Positions 11,247 through 22,566 of a stretch of DNA of 64,000 nucleotides are shown here, in pieces. The notes beneath the pieces are model-generated. The model was not told the DNA's origin, did no database searches, and was given only the letters and a program-made list of their open reading frames with translations. Both the position numbers and the translations under genes were made by a program. The stretch comes from Liquidambar formosana (taxonomy: Eukaryota > Streptophyta > Magnoliopsida > Saxifragales > Altingiaceae): the NCBI GenBank assembly GCA_039720395.1, contig CM077822.1, forward strand, positions 26,055,578-26,119,577, written 5' to 3'. Positions within the stretch are counted from its first letter, which is position 1. Every line of letters begins with the position of its first letter.

Positions 11247-13263
11247 TGTAACACCCGTAATTCTAAAGTAAGGTATTAAGGGTTTAAACCGCTAAAATTT
11301 GGCTAAGTGTGAGGGAAAAATGAATTTTCGTAAATCTTTGTTTTTAAAGATAATTTTTTGCGGTAATAGAAGTTTATAATATTATAAGACTTCTGTTATT
11401 TTATGAGATTTTATTAGCATGTTTGGATTGGGTTCCTCACATGTTTGTTTTAGGAAAATCTGTTGGGAGACGGATTTTCTACTAAAACTTGGAAATGAGA
11501 TTTTGATTTATTGGGAATTTGATTTTTTTTTATATTTTATTTGGATTCAAATGGGGGGTTATTTGCTTATTTTCATTAAATAACTTAAACTATTACTTAA
11601 ATGTTTTTAATGAAAAGAAGGCTGAGGTCTATGTTGATGGGGAAGTGCCTGACTGATGGCTAGTTTCAGCTGTCTGAATGTTTCAGACGTTTGAAAGTTG
11701 CAATTCAAATGTCTGAAAATTCTAGAGAATGATGATTTTGTGGTCTAGTTTCAGACGTCTAAAACTCACTTTCAGACGTCACGTCTGAAAGTGTCAGCAA
11801 ACAGTTTTTAAAAAAGTTTATTTGACTAATTTACCCCCACTTTCCCTTATTAAACCCATTCCTAATGGGTTTCTTACCCACTTTTCGGCAGAAAAGGAAA
11901 GAGTGGAGAGAGAAAGAGAGAGTGACATGAAGGAGAGAAAGGGGAGCTCGGATCCAACCCCATAACGCTTGGATATTGCGATTTCCACCCCAATCTACGC
12001 GTGTACACCCTTAGATTCACGTTTCTAACTACCATTTGAGAGGTAGGTGCATTTTTCATGGTTGTAAACCATTGTATGCATGATTTGGTACATCATTATA
12101 GGTTTTTTTTTGCATGATTACATGATATGATACATGTTTACATGGGATTGGGGTTTGAATTTCTTAAAAGTTCATATATTTGGGAAGTTAGGGTTTTGTT
12201 TTATACCCTATTTAGATATATTTGTGTTATTTTACATACCCTCACATGATTTGGGGAACAATGGGTTGATTTTGAAAACCTATTTGTTAAATTCTTGCTA
12301 TTGACTATTTAGGGGTCACTTTTCATATAAGTGTTGGAAACCTGTTTATCTACCATTATAATAGAATGGTTCATGGGTGATTAACATGTAAATGGATGTG
12401 GTGTAAGGGATATTGGAGACAGGATTACTGCAGTCTTGAAGGAAAGGGACGTCTTGTCTTGTCTTCCTATCCTATAATCCTGGGCTATGTGCCCGAATTG
12501 AGGTTACTGCAGTCCCATGTAGGGATGTCTTGTTGTGATTCCTCTTGAGGTTATTACGGTCCCAGATAGGGATGTCTTGCCGTGTTTCCTCTGAATTCCG
12601 CGCACGAGGGCCCCACATAACCTGGGAGGATTATTCAGTTTAAAAGACTGATGATATGGATTGCCAGATATGACGGATTTATGTTATGATTAATTTTCAT
12701 GTTCTCCTGTACCTATTTTAAATTGCGATGTGCAACCCTTTGTTATCTCATCTTATTTATTTGTTTATGATGGTTTTAGAACCTTGACATACAACTTTGA
12801 ATGTATTCTACTGAGTTTATACTCACGCATATTTTTAAAACCTTTTGTAGACTTTGAGTAAAGTAAGGATGACTGTTATGAGGAGCCATCACATCAGACT
12901 TAGCATAAGCATTGTATTATGGATGTTGTGCAGATGCATTTTACAATTTTTATGGCCTGTATATATATTATTCAGACAGACTTATTGTATTATATACTGC
13001 TTGTATTGACAATAGAACTCTGTGGGAACTAGTATGCCAGTTTATTTTAATTACCTGTTGTGGATGGTTGAATGATTTTTATTTTAAATTGAACAAGTTT
13101 AAACTGTCGAAAACTTGGTATGTCCTATTTTCAGACAGGACCATGCCGGATTTTCTAAAAATATTTTATGAAGCTATAATTTTTATTATAAACCATCCTT
13201 AAACTTCATTTTATTTATTTTTCTTTCTATTGACACGTCATAGCCTACTTTTGGGTCATGACA
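11247..13263 (+). mobile_element. Solo LTR, Tekay/Del-like chromovirus type
   Basis: It starts TGTAACACCCG and ends GGGTCATGACA, close to the ends known for Tekay/Del Gypsy LTRs. The flanking 5-mers are TTATG (11242-11246) and TCATG (13264-13268), four of five identical, as expected for an old target duplication. Length is 2017 bp and no internal region follows, so this is a solo LTR. The open frame at 12912-13202 has no recognisable similarity and is not annotated as a gene. Confidence 0.7.
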
Positions 13264-14205
13264 TCATGTCTTATGAAACTAATGGGAGTGGTTTCATTCT
13301 TTTTCATGCTCTCTAGCTCAAGTTATGGGTGAAAACCCATGGCTGGTTCGAAGTGTAGAAAAATCTGCTATGAAGGTTCTTGCAAAAAACCAAACTTTTT
13401 GATTCTTTTTATTCCAAAACTCTTTTAGAAACTAAAGAATATCATACATACATTATTTATGATAAACCCATGAAGTAGTAGCATAGGTTTTATGTGGGGT
13501 ATTGATCAAATCAATTGCAAGAACTCTAGGGGTTCAAAAAACCCTAGGTTCGAACCCCTCACGAAACCCTAGCTTCTAATTGTATTAAATTTGAATTTTA
13601 ATGTATCTAATATATATTATAATTATATATACAGTATATATAATCATATATAATCATCCCATGAATTATATTTATCAATTTCAATTGATTAGAAGCATAG
13701 GAGCAACCTAGGATTCCAAACCCTATTTTTGGCCTCCATGGAAGAAACCCTAGTTTTCAAAAAACTAGTTCTAGCATCTTAATCCAATTATGATGCATCC
13801 AAATAGTTGAGAACCCTTCGCTACCATGTTTAGAACATAACCCAAGTGGTGGCAACCATTCCCATGCCTTTGATCACCATCAAAAGGTCATAGTTGCTGC
13901 CGGTGCATCATTCCCGCGTAAAATTGTCTTCCCGAACAGTCTGTAGTAAAAAAATTTGTAACTTTTGTTACAAAACTCGGATTGATGCGCCATTTGTTGG
14001 GTTGGAAAGCTGATTCGAAGAGCTTTCTAACCATGTATGGCACGAAACGTTTGGAGAATGGCTACCATGAAAACTGTTCATAATAGTTTTATATAAAACC
14101 CTAGTTTTCTTAAAACTAATTAAAACACCATTAACCAATTAATTGTACTGTAAATTCCAGCCCAGATGGGGTTTGTATAAAACACAATCATGGTTCTGAT
14201 ACCAC
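13264..14205 (-). mobile_element. 5' internal region of a minus-strand Copia element, with primer-binding site
   Basis: The minus strand next to the LTR at 14206 reads TGGTATCAGAACC (14191-14204). This nearly matches the complement of the 3' end of initiator Met-tRNA, TGGTATCAGAGC, the usual primer-binding site of plant Copia elements. The following sequence down to 13264 shows no gag frame, so the element is decayed or non-autonomous. The Tekay-like solo LTR splits it. Confidence 0.6.
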
Positions 14206-15894
14206 TGTAAGGAATTGATGTAGAGAAAAACTACAAAGTAGAATATAATAATAAACAAAAATCATAACATAATTCCTTAAAGCCCATGAATCTGATTGTG
14301 GTTCATACAAAACATAAAACCCTAACTAGAAGAAGAATTAGAGTACTTACAGTTGATTCAAGTCTTCAAATTCCAAACTTTATATTTCGGGACAGTAATG
14401 AATGATCCTTTAACAAGCAGCTACGGGCAGCACAAGTGCATTGCCTCCACCGTATCCACACCAAGCAAAAGCCAAGAGTTGTTCTTCAAATCCTCTTTAG
14501 AGTATGCTAGAGAGGATGAACTAGAAGAGAAAGCGAGAGAAGCTTCTCAATGTATTCGGCCTAGAGAGAGAGTGGAGTGCAATTCATTGGTCTAAAGCAT
14601 ATGCTAGTGTGCTATTTATAGACCACCATGCTAGGGCCAGCCATGGGGAATCCCACTAAGTGTGGGATTTGCAATTTCCCAAAATTGCATATTAACCCCT
14701 TTAAATAAACATCAAATGTAAGTATGGCCCTTTAGAACTTTTCTTATGCACTCTTGCCCTTTCTCTCACAACTAAAGTCCCTCTTTGCTTATTGGAATGT
14801 GACCCATTCGATTCACAACATCTAGTAGTAGGTAATGGCACTCAATGTCACATGGAGTGCCCAATGGAATACTTTCCATTAAGGGTATAATTGGAACACC
14901 TTCTAATTCCCTAATTGATTATAACTCACTTATATCAATTAGGATTTCTACTAACCATGAGTAACATCTAGCAATGGCTCATGGTCTGGTCCTAAAAAAG
15001 GTGAATAATTGTCGAACAAAGAACCCTTCAGTTACAGTTTAAGGTTACAATTACATCCCTCCATCATATACAATGTCTTTGATTAAACTAATAGGACATG
15101 GAAGTCTACCAAATCCCTAGTTCAACGCATTTATGAACCTACCCAAAATATCAACTCATAAGATGCACCATGAAAACCCTTTTCGATGATCATCATCATA
15201 CTATGGCCACAGATTCACATGTGTTATTTTTATGAGTATTTTTATGTAAACATTCTCCCCTTTTTACTAGAAGTGATAGATCCCTCATTGATTACACACA
15301 TGCCTTCACACACGTAACAGTAGAGCCAATTAACACCTTTGCAAACCCCCATAGGGATAAACATTTAGTGCTTTCAAACTTCTAAAGCTCTATGCATAAG
15401 ATAACCTCAGGTCTAAAGATTACTTGTACCACTACAATTATGAGAAACTGATTGACAGGCAGGTAAAAATCTATTTAGTTGATCTCATAACTTTGGTCAT
15501 ATTCAGTATACTTGTTTGTTTATATAACAAGCACCCACATGTTGGTTAGTGTCTCCACACACAAATAGCTCAGAATAGCTATCCTCCCAAAGAGCTAACC
15601 TAACATGTGCTAGTCTTATGGTATTATTGTCCATCATAGTGAACTTTCAATTAGGAATGATTTAAGAGTTTAGTACAGAGATATATATTCAGTCTCATAA
15701 TCACAACACCTTGTGATTTCATATTCTCAAGTCTAACTCTATGGATATATCATGTAAATATAAAGAATAAAATAAACATGATAGAAAAGCTCTTTTATTA
15801 AATTAATAATAAATGTGATATACAATAAATGAAATCCTATGATTGTTATTTATCCCATCATCTCTATGATTGGTTGTAGGGCATACAATTAACA
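14206..15894 (-). mobile_element. 5' LTR of an Angela/Tork-like Copia element
   Basis: On the minus strand the LTR begins TGTTAATTGTATGCCCTA at 15894 and ends CAATTCCTTACA at 14206, directly before the primer-binding site. The opening resembles Angela-type LTRs, which share the TATGCCCTA word followed by AT-rich sequence. Length 1689 bp fits the family. The plus-strand frame at 14353-14595 lies inside it and is accidental. The partner LTR is not found in this window. Confidence 0.65.
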
Positions 15895-16769
15895 CATTCC
15901 ACACATTGTCAGCTATTCCAACCCCGTTGATCCCATCTCTTTGAAATAGAGAAACGGCTACACATCGTCATCTCCTTCTCTTATAAAATCCCTAACCAGC
16001 CATTACCCATTCCTCCATATTGCTGCTACTGCTGTTGCTTCTTCTTCTTCATCTTCTTTTAAAGAGCTAGGATCAGCGGGGAAGAGGAGAGCGCCGTGAA
16101 GATCGAGGGTGACCCAATCGAGTGAAATTTGATCGAGGGCAAACCTTAGATTTGGGGAGACAGAATCGTGAAGATCGACGGCGATCCAGTCAATGGCCAT
16201 AAACTATCATTACCGGAGCTCCAACCAAACCCCGTTCCTCTCCATGACTCCCACACACACAACACCTCTGCAAACTTAGCTACCGCCGATCTTCGACTTT
16301 TGTGTCGATCTCTCCAACGCCGCCGACATCCTATTCCTTGACTCCAAGGCCGCCGTTGAAGAACACATCAAGCTCCACCATATCATTGCTGATTTACCCA
16401 TCTCTTGCGGACGACGTTGGAGTTCTATCCCGGCGATCAAGTCAGCTTCGTGGAAGGGGAGAGACAACGTCTGGTATGTGTGAGAATGTGAGATATGTTT
16501 TGGGTTTTGAAAAGGGACATGAGAAGGAAATATGAATTTGTTATTAGTAAACAAAAGGGCATGCTCGTCATTATGTTTTATTATAAAAGCCATTCTTGGT
16601 AATCCAAATACAAACCCACGTTGGATGTGTCATGGGCTTTCCCCCTTTTGTGGGAATCTCATCCCTCCTCCGGTAATGAATGTTTCTCGGGAAAGTAGTA
16701 CGCCAAACATGAGAATCACAAGTCAAAACCCTTTCCCGGGAATGATTCCCACGAATCAAACACTGCTTC
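15895..16769. other. Intergenic sequence with a gene-like fragment at about 16283-16486 (+)
   Basis: The stretch is richer in GC than its surroundings. From about 16283 a plus-strand frame of about 66 codons runs to a stop near 16486. It includes the peptide DLSNAADILFLDSKAAVEEH and looks codon-like rather than repeat-like. I do not recognise the family. There is no clear start codon or partner exon, so it is probably a broken exon or a captured gene scrap. The part from about 16600 resembles the MITE candidate that follows. Confidence 0.3.
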
Positions 16770-17697
16770 AGAGTATGTTTGGTTTGCGGGAATGGATTAA
16801 TGGGAATAGACATTCCATTCCTGGAAATTAGATTCCTAATCTTAGGATGTCCATACCTATTACCTTATTAACGTTTGAACATACCAGGAATCCTACCAGG
16901 AATCAAATTTTCATTCCCATTTAAATGTTTAGTTGGCCCCACTTACTATAAGAATGGAATCAAATTTTCATGCAATACTTAATTGATGTTGATTAAGTGC
17001 AAAAAATTAAAAATAAAAAATAAAAGCAATACCTAATTGACATTGAATTTTTTACGTATTCTCAAAATTTTTGGTATAAAGCGAGCTTCAAAAAAATAAA
17101 AAAAAATAAAAAGGAAAACAAGAAGAAAAATGAGAGCCCACCCAATAACATCCACAAACAAAGGAGTTGCCAATACTTTGAGCTCAGTCAGCAATTCAAC
17201 AAACGGAAACTAGGCAACAAATAAATACTACCTATATATGAACGCACAAAGTGAGACTAATTCCCAACATAAAAGCAAGACTCAAAATTTCAATCTTTAT
17301 CCAATCCCTTTTTGGTTTAGGGCTTGGCAACTCAACAAAAGGATAAGGCAAAATCAAGATCTAATTTCACATGGCTAAAGCAAGAGAGACCAGCTTCTGG
17401 CAATCGTTGGAACAAGGACGTGAAGCTTCTCGTTGTGACGACGTGCTCGAGTTAGAGAGAAGTTGGGGAAGGAACTCATTGTTATTTAAGAAACAAAGCC
17501 GTTTTTTAACTCAATCCTTGGGTATGGGAATAAAAATACCACATCTTACGTGGGTTTGAGATTCCCATGAATTTGGGTATCTCACTCCCACACAAGCTCC
17601 ACTTTTTGAAACAGAATACCCAAACATGGAAATGCACCATAATTGGATTCACATTCCCATTTTTGTTGTCTTATTCCCGCATACCAAACACAGCCTC
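16770..17697. mobile_element. MITE candidate with imperfect terminal inverted repeats
   Basis: The left end reads GAGTATGTTTGGTTTGCGGG. The reverse complement of the right end reads GAGGCTGTGTTTGGTATGCG. The shared TGTTTGG-T-TGCGGGAAT core and several inner GGGAATG words suggest a nonautonomous DNA transposon. I could not find a clean target-site duplication, so the superfamily is left open. The short frame at 17371-17559 is not a gene. Confidence 0.45.
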
Positions 17698-18786
17698 AGT
17701 GATAAGACTCAACTTTACGATTGTTTGACACGTTAAAGCCTCTAGCTATGTATTGGCACGTGAAGGGCCTTAAGGCTTTTCGTTTTTTGGTTTATTTCCA
17801 GTCACAAGCTTACATCGATGCTCTTTTATTTTTTTATATTAAAAAAAAAATTGTAAATGCCTCTAAGGCAATAAGGCATATTACAATTTTTTTAAACAAA
17901 ATTAAACTTGTTATGCCATAGTTTTTCATTATTTTCAATTTTTAATATCTTTTATATATATAAATTAAAAAGCTTGCAAAACTTACGCCCCACGCCTCAG
18001 GACTTACGCCTTGCCCCACAAGAGGAAAAATGCGCTGCCCTTCCTAGAAACTATCAAAGTTTGAGGAGAGCCAACATAATGGTTCGAGCCAATTCATCAA
18101 AAATTAAAAATGAGGAAATTCAATGAATACTTCATCTTTCTTTTTCTTTCTGTCTTCATAAGAAAGAGAGAAAAAAAGAGAAGGGGGGGGGGTGTGGAAA
18201 ACTGATGCTGATTGAATGCATTCAATCTTTTCTCAAGTACCATCTATTAGGCATTCTTTTCTCCCCTGGTAATTTCACTTTCCTCAAGAACTCTAGCGAA
18301 AGCTGCAGTGAATAACACGGAGAAGTCCAAACTAAAAAGTATACAGATAGTCAAAATGGATGGGAAGTTCCCAAGATTTTCCAGAAAACATGTACAATTG
18401 ATGAAATTGATTATCATTGAGGTTCAAAAACTCAACTAGGAACATACTAGAAGGATTGACGAGAAAAAGAACATTACAACTACGAGGAGAGGTAATATCC
18501 TTTCCGTTTGTGTAAGTTTTTTCCTTTTTTATAATTTTTTTTCTCTATGTATAACGTCAAATTCAACAAAGATCGAACACATGTCCCAACTGATGAACTC
18601 TTGATTCTTTTATTTCGGCTGAGGCTTTCCTCAGTTCTGCATTCAAAAAATCAAAATAATTGAGAAATTGGGCAAACTGTTTAATTTTCTATGAAGAAAT
18701 AGAATACGAATTTGCCTAAGTCAAATAGAGGTACAACCCTCTGAAATCCAAGGACGATTCCTTCAATTTCAAATTTTTGGTTTGGA
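17698..18786. other. Intergenic spacer downstream of the NLR gene
   Basis: No gene is seen. At 17720-18020 there is AT-rich sequence bounded by GGCCTTAAGGC-like and CTTACGCCTTGCCCC-like words, resembling a dispersed repeat also present at 55922-56678. A 10-base G run lies at 18183-18192. The last part is the 3' flank of the NLR gene on the minus strand. Confidence 0.5.
18609..18614 (-). terminator. Possible polyadenylation signal of the NLR gene
   Basis: On the minus strand this reads AATAAA, about 175 bases after the NLR stop codon at 18787-18789. Plant signals are loose, so this is only a candidate. Confidence 0.3.
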
Positions 18787-21700
18787 TCACAACCATTGCC
18801 CATCAAGTTCAATCTCTGGGATGTGAGCAATCTTTGTCCAATCCTTGCCGGTTTCCTTTTGGCATGTTTCCGATAGGTAGGGACACCCCTGAATGGTGAG
18901 TTCCTGTAATGCAGTGAAACAAGGCATCCCTTTTGGGAGAGACTTTAATTCGTCGCAAAATGAAATTTCAAGTTGCCGAAGTGATGTGAGATTGCCCAGC
19001 CAGTCTGGTAAAGTCATCAAACCAGAACACTCCTCAATTACAAGATATTTCAGTGCGGTAGCATGTTGAAGCACTTTAGGCAGGGACACCAACTTTGGAA
19101 GACCCTTAAGTTGCAGCAAATGAAGGCTTCTAAGTCCAGGAATATCATTATCCTCATCTGAAAAATTAAGCTCTGGGCAGTTTGAAATCTTTAGCCTCTC
19201 CAAGGCAGTGAGGTGTTGCAGCCCCCGAGGCAGGGATGCTATTTTCTTGCAGTCAACTATAGTGAGGTACTGTAGTGATCTGATGTTTTCCATTGATTCT
19301 AACAAAGTCACTAAACTGTGACAGAAAATGATGGACACTTCTTTTAACTTTGTAGCCTGCTGAAGTCCTTTGGGGAGCGATGTTAACTTAGGAAGATGGT
19401 GAAATTGCAGCGAGCAGAGGCTCCTAAAGCCTTGCAAGTCATCCTCCTCCTCTGACAAATCAATCATTTTGCCCTCCAAACTCCTCAGCATATCAGGGGC
19501 GGTGAGATGGTGTGTTTCTCGTGATATAGACTCCAATTCACTACAATCCTGAATCTCCAGGTGTTCAATAGAAGGGAGATTTTCTAACCACCCCTTAGGT
19601 AGAGACACTAAGTCATCGCAGAAACTGATGCTTAAAGACTTTAATTTGGAAAGAACGGAAAAGGAGGGAAGTAAAGAGGTTGTTGCTGCTGCTGTTGGGC
19701 TTATCGTTGCTGCCTCCATCATTGATTGTATCAGTGCCTCACTGATGTCAAACAGCGCCAGTTCTACAACATGTGGATGCAATGGCATGGATGTCAATTC
19801 CGGGCATCTCCCAATGGTCAATTTGGAAAGACTGTTGAGTGACAACAACTGTTTTCGTTGCTCTGCTATTGCCTCTGTTTTTGCTTTACCACCATCATTA
19901 ACCACAACTACTTCTCTGCTCCATTTCTTCAATTTGGGCAAAGAAGATAGGCCGACTTCTTGTAAAGATGGGAACCATTCTCTGGCTCCACTCGGAATAA
20001 TTTCTTTGAAGGAGGAAGAAGAAGAAGGAGAGTCGCTAATATAACTGTCAATGTACTCTAGTGAATTTAAAGACGAAAACTTGAAAACCTTGAGAAAACG
20101 GAGGTCAGCAAACAGTGGAAAACACACACAGCTTGGACAGTATTCTAAAGTAACTTCAACAAGATGTGGGAGCGAGTTTCCCATATTAAACATCCAACTT
20201 GGAAACTTCATATCCCCATATCCACGTATATGCAATCCCATTAAATTAGAGTGCGGTTGAAGCCCTTCAAACAAAGCGGCATCCTCATCTCCATTACCTT
20301 CATTAGTCTCCCAACATAATGTCAAGGTCTGGAGGTATTTTTTCTCCTTCAAATATGTTTTCCTGGATTCCGAAGTAGTATGTCTTGCATTTTCAAGATC
20401 CTTTATCCGCAACTCACCTCTGAGGTTGTTCAGGCCCTCCAGCTCGCTCAGCCCACCACTGCCCAAAACAAATATTGGTAAGGTCTGAATAGCAGTCAAT
20501 TGGCAAAACCCAGATGGCATGCCCTCCAACTTGTCACATCCGTGATTTAAAAGATGTCTAAGATTGATCAATTTTTTAATGTCTCTGGGCAACTCTGTAA
20601 GAGATTTACAATAATTGAGTTTTAGAGTCTGCAAATTTCGTAGATCGCACACAGAATTAGGGAGTGTTTCAATATTGCTCTCAGACAAATCAAGATACCG
20701 TAAATGTTTAAGCTCTCCTATGGAATTGAGCACATAAGAAGAACCACAACATGAAAACCCACCAAAAATCAAAGCACGTAAGGACTTAAAACTTGAAGTA
20801 AACTTATCAAAGTCTTGTTTTCGGGTGCAGCTACATCCCCCAGTCATTAACAACGTACGTAGTTTCCTTGCCCTGACAAGTAAGGTTGTAATTTCCTCAA
20901 GGCGAGAAATGCTAACTGATGCATGGATAAGTCTCTCGGAAATATTAACCATGTCATCATTCACGATAGAGCACTCAAACCCTGCAACTGTTTGTGCAAG
21001 ATCATGTGTAAGCACATCCATTTTGCAAATTATAACATTGCCATAGGCATCCATTTTTTCATCTTGAAAGAAGGATTTCTTCCATAATATCCTAAAATAC
21101 TCATCACCAATATCCTCCAAAAGCATGTTACTTGAAGGCTGAATAAAACTTTGCGCCATCCACAACTGAATCAACGTCGCCTTCTCAAATACAAAACCTT
21201 TTGGGAATATTGAGCAATAGGAAAAGCACCTCTGCACAATGGGTGGCAAGTGTGCATAACCAATTCTCAATGTTGGCAGAATGTCGTCATCCTCCCGAGC
21301 AAGTTCCCACAATTGATTGTTAACCTTCGACCACTCACTTTCCGTGTACTTGCCACGTAATAGGCCTGCCACCGTTGTTATTGCCAAAGGATTTCCCCCG
21401 CACTTTGCCAAGATCTCATCTCCAATGGATAGCAACCCTGGAGTCTCTTCGACTTGTCCTGGTTTAAAGACCAATTGCTTAAATAAAGAACAACAATCCT
21501 CACCGGACAGACCTCTCAAAACGTATGGTGAACCTGTAATGCCCATAATTCTAGCGGCATCCCAATCACGTGTAGTTACAAGAATTACACTTCCCCTTTC
21601 ACCACCCATCAACAGATTTTCCAATACAATCCAGCTCTCACGATTGGTGTTCCACACATCATCCAAAACAAGCAAGAATTTCTTCCTACCCAAATTTTTT

Positions 21701-22566
21701 CGAAGAACATGTTGCAATAGATCCAACGGTAAGTTTGGGCATTCAGCATTGGAGGCGACTTTTATAACTTTCTTTACAAGCGTTGCCACATCAAAATCAT
21801 AAGAGACCCGTACCCACATTTTTAAATCGAAATCCTTCGCATCATTGTAAACCAATTTGGCAAGTGTGGTCTTCCCCAACCCACCCATACCGACGATGGG
21901 AATGATTGACACATTATGTTCATTGTTCTCTAGCAGTTTTTTTATCTTCTCCTTATCCTCATCTCTACCAAAGACCGCAGTTGGAAGCACATAAGATTGG
22001 GGTTTCTCCCTATCTTTAGACTCATAATCATATTTCGAACCTGCATCTTCGTGCACCACGAGAAACTTCGTGTAATTTTCTACGACATCATTTAATTTCC
22101 TCCGGATCGTGTTCACTTTGAAATACATAACAGCATAAAACCTAGGGGTTGAGATGAAGCTGAGTACCTTATCTGCCTTGTTTCTGTGAGCATCTGTTAG
22201 TTCGTCCACCAAATCTTCTGCATCATAGAGTATGTCCTTAAGCTTTTCGAGCCAATCTTCCGTAGTATGGGTCTTCTCCTCCTGCTTCTCTGCATCCAAA
22301 AGTACTGCTCTGGTCCTCGTCAACGTGTTCATGAGTTTTTTCTTCTCACTAGTGAAACAAATCACAGATTCAATACATGGGACACCGAGGGAACCCAATT
22401 CGCTCCAGATTCCTTCTACAGAGCCGAGGAGAACACCGATAGTCGTCATCTTTCTTCCTGTATAAGGATCCAAGAGTCGCAAGAGAAAGGCTATGCAGAT
22501 GTGAAGATAGAAAACACAGATCAAAGGTAGCAAAGGGGAAAGGGAGATGTCTCCGGGGAATTCCAA
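18787..22566 (-). CDS. CC-NBS-LRR (CNL) disease-resistance protein, RGA-like
   Basis: This is a 1259-residue intronless frame for an intracellular immune receptor that would sense pathogen effectors. An Rx-like coiled coil spans about 45-175 with DAEDLVDE at 115-122. NB-ARC follows: P-loop GMGGLGKTT 226-234, kinase-2 LLVLDDVW 298-305 (Trp marks the CNL class), RNBS-B VTTR 330-333, GLPL-like CGGNPLA 389-395, and RNBS-D CFSYCSIFPKG 447-457. About 650 residues of LRRs follow. The MHD motif is altered: at 516-518 the protein reads MDV. The first Met gives 39 extra, mostly hydrophobic residues; Met40 (codon 22447-22449) matches the usual CNL start better. Two LRR blocks of about 90 residues (1043-1133 and 1141-1231) look duplicated. 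The frame is full length without breaks, so the gene may work, but the altered motifs leave that open. Confidence 0.93.
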   Translation of the reverse strand: MEFPGDISLSPLLPLICVFYLHICIAFLLRLLDPYTGRKMTTIGVLLGSVEGIWSELGSLGVPCIESVICFTSEKKKLMNTLTRTRAVLLDAEKQEEKTHTTEDWLEKLKDILYDAEDLVDELTDAHRNKADKVLSFISTPRFYAVMYFKVNTIRRKLNDVVENYTKFLVVHEDAGSKYDYESKDREKPQSYVLPTAVFGRDEDKEKIKKLLENNEHNVSIIPIVGMGGLGKTTLAKLVYNDAKDFDLKMWVRVSYDFDVATLVKKVIKVASNAECPNLPLDLLQHVLRKNLGRKKFLLVLDDVWNTNRESWIVLENLLMGGERGSVILVTTRDWDAARIMGITGSPYVLRGLSGEDCCSLFKQLVFKPGQVEETPGLLSIGDEILAKCGGNPLAITTVAGLLRGKYTESEWSKVNNQLWELAREDDDILPTLRIGYAHLPPIVQRCFSYCSIFPKGFVFEKATLIQLWMAQSFIQPSSNMLLEDIGDEYFRILWKKSFFQDEKMDAYGNVIICKMDVLTHDLAQTVAGFECSIVNDDMVNISERLIHASVSISRLEEITTLLVRARKLRTLLMTGGCSCTRKQDFDKFTSSFKSLRALIFGGFSCCGSSYVLNSIGELKHLRYLDLSESNIETLPNSVCDLRNLQTLKLNYCKSLTELPRDIKKLINLRHLLNHGCDKLEGMPSGFCQLTAIQTLPIFVLGSGGLSELEGLNNLRGELRIKDLENARHTTSESRKTYLKEKKYLQTLTLCWETNEGNGDEDAALFEGLQPHSNLMGLHIRGYGDMKFPSWMFNMGNSLPHLVEVTLEYCPSCVCFPLFADLRFLKVFKFSSLNSLEYIDSYISDSPSSSSSFKEIIPSGAREWFPSLQEVGLSSLPKLKKWSREVVVVNDGGKAKTEAIAEQRKQLLSLNSLSKLTIGRCPELTSMPLHPHVVELALFDISEALIQSMMEAATISPTAAATTSLLPSFSVLSKLKSLSISFCDDLVSLPKGWLENLPSIEHLEIQDCSELESISRETHHLTAPDMLRSLEGKMIDLSEEEDDLQGFRSLCSLQFHHLPKLTSLPKGLQQATKLKEVSIIFCHSLVTLLESMENIRSLQYLTIVDCKKIASLPRGLQHLTALERLKISNCPELNFSDEDNDIPGLRSLHLLQLKGLPKLVSLPKVLQHATALKYLVIEECSGLMTLPDWLGNLTSLRQLEISFCDELKSLPKGMPCFTALQELTIQGCPYLSETCQKETGKDWTKIAHIPEIELDGQWL

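Noticed and set aside
12912..13202. 96-residue frame as a small gene
   Set aside because: It lies inside the Tekay-like solo LTR, is rich in Tyr and Phe as AT-rich DNA gives, and has no recognisable motif.
14191..14204. tRNA gene suggested by similarity to the 3' end of initiator tRNA
   Set aside because: Only about 13 bases match, next to an LTR end. This is a retrotransposon primer-binding site; no cloverleaf can be formed.
19628..22530. Several plus-strand frames opposite the NLR gene (19628-20044, 21317-21802 and others)
   Set aside because: They are antisense shadows of the 1259-residue NLR frame and show no domain of their own.
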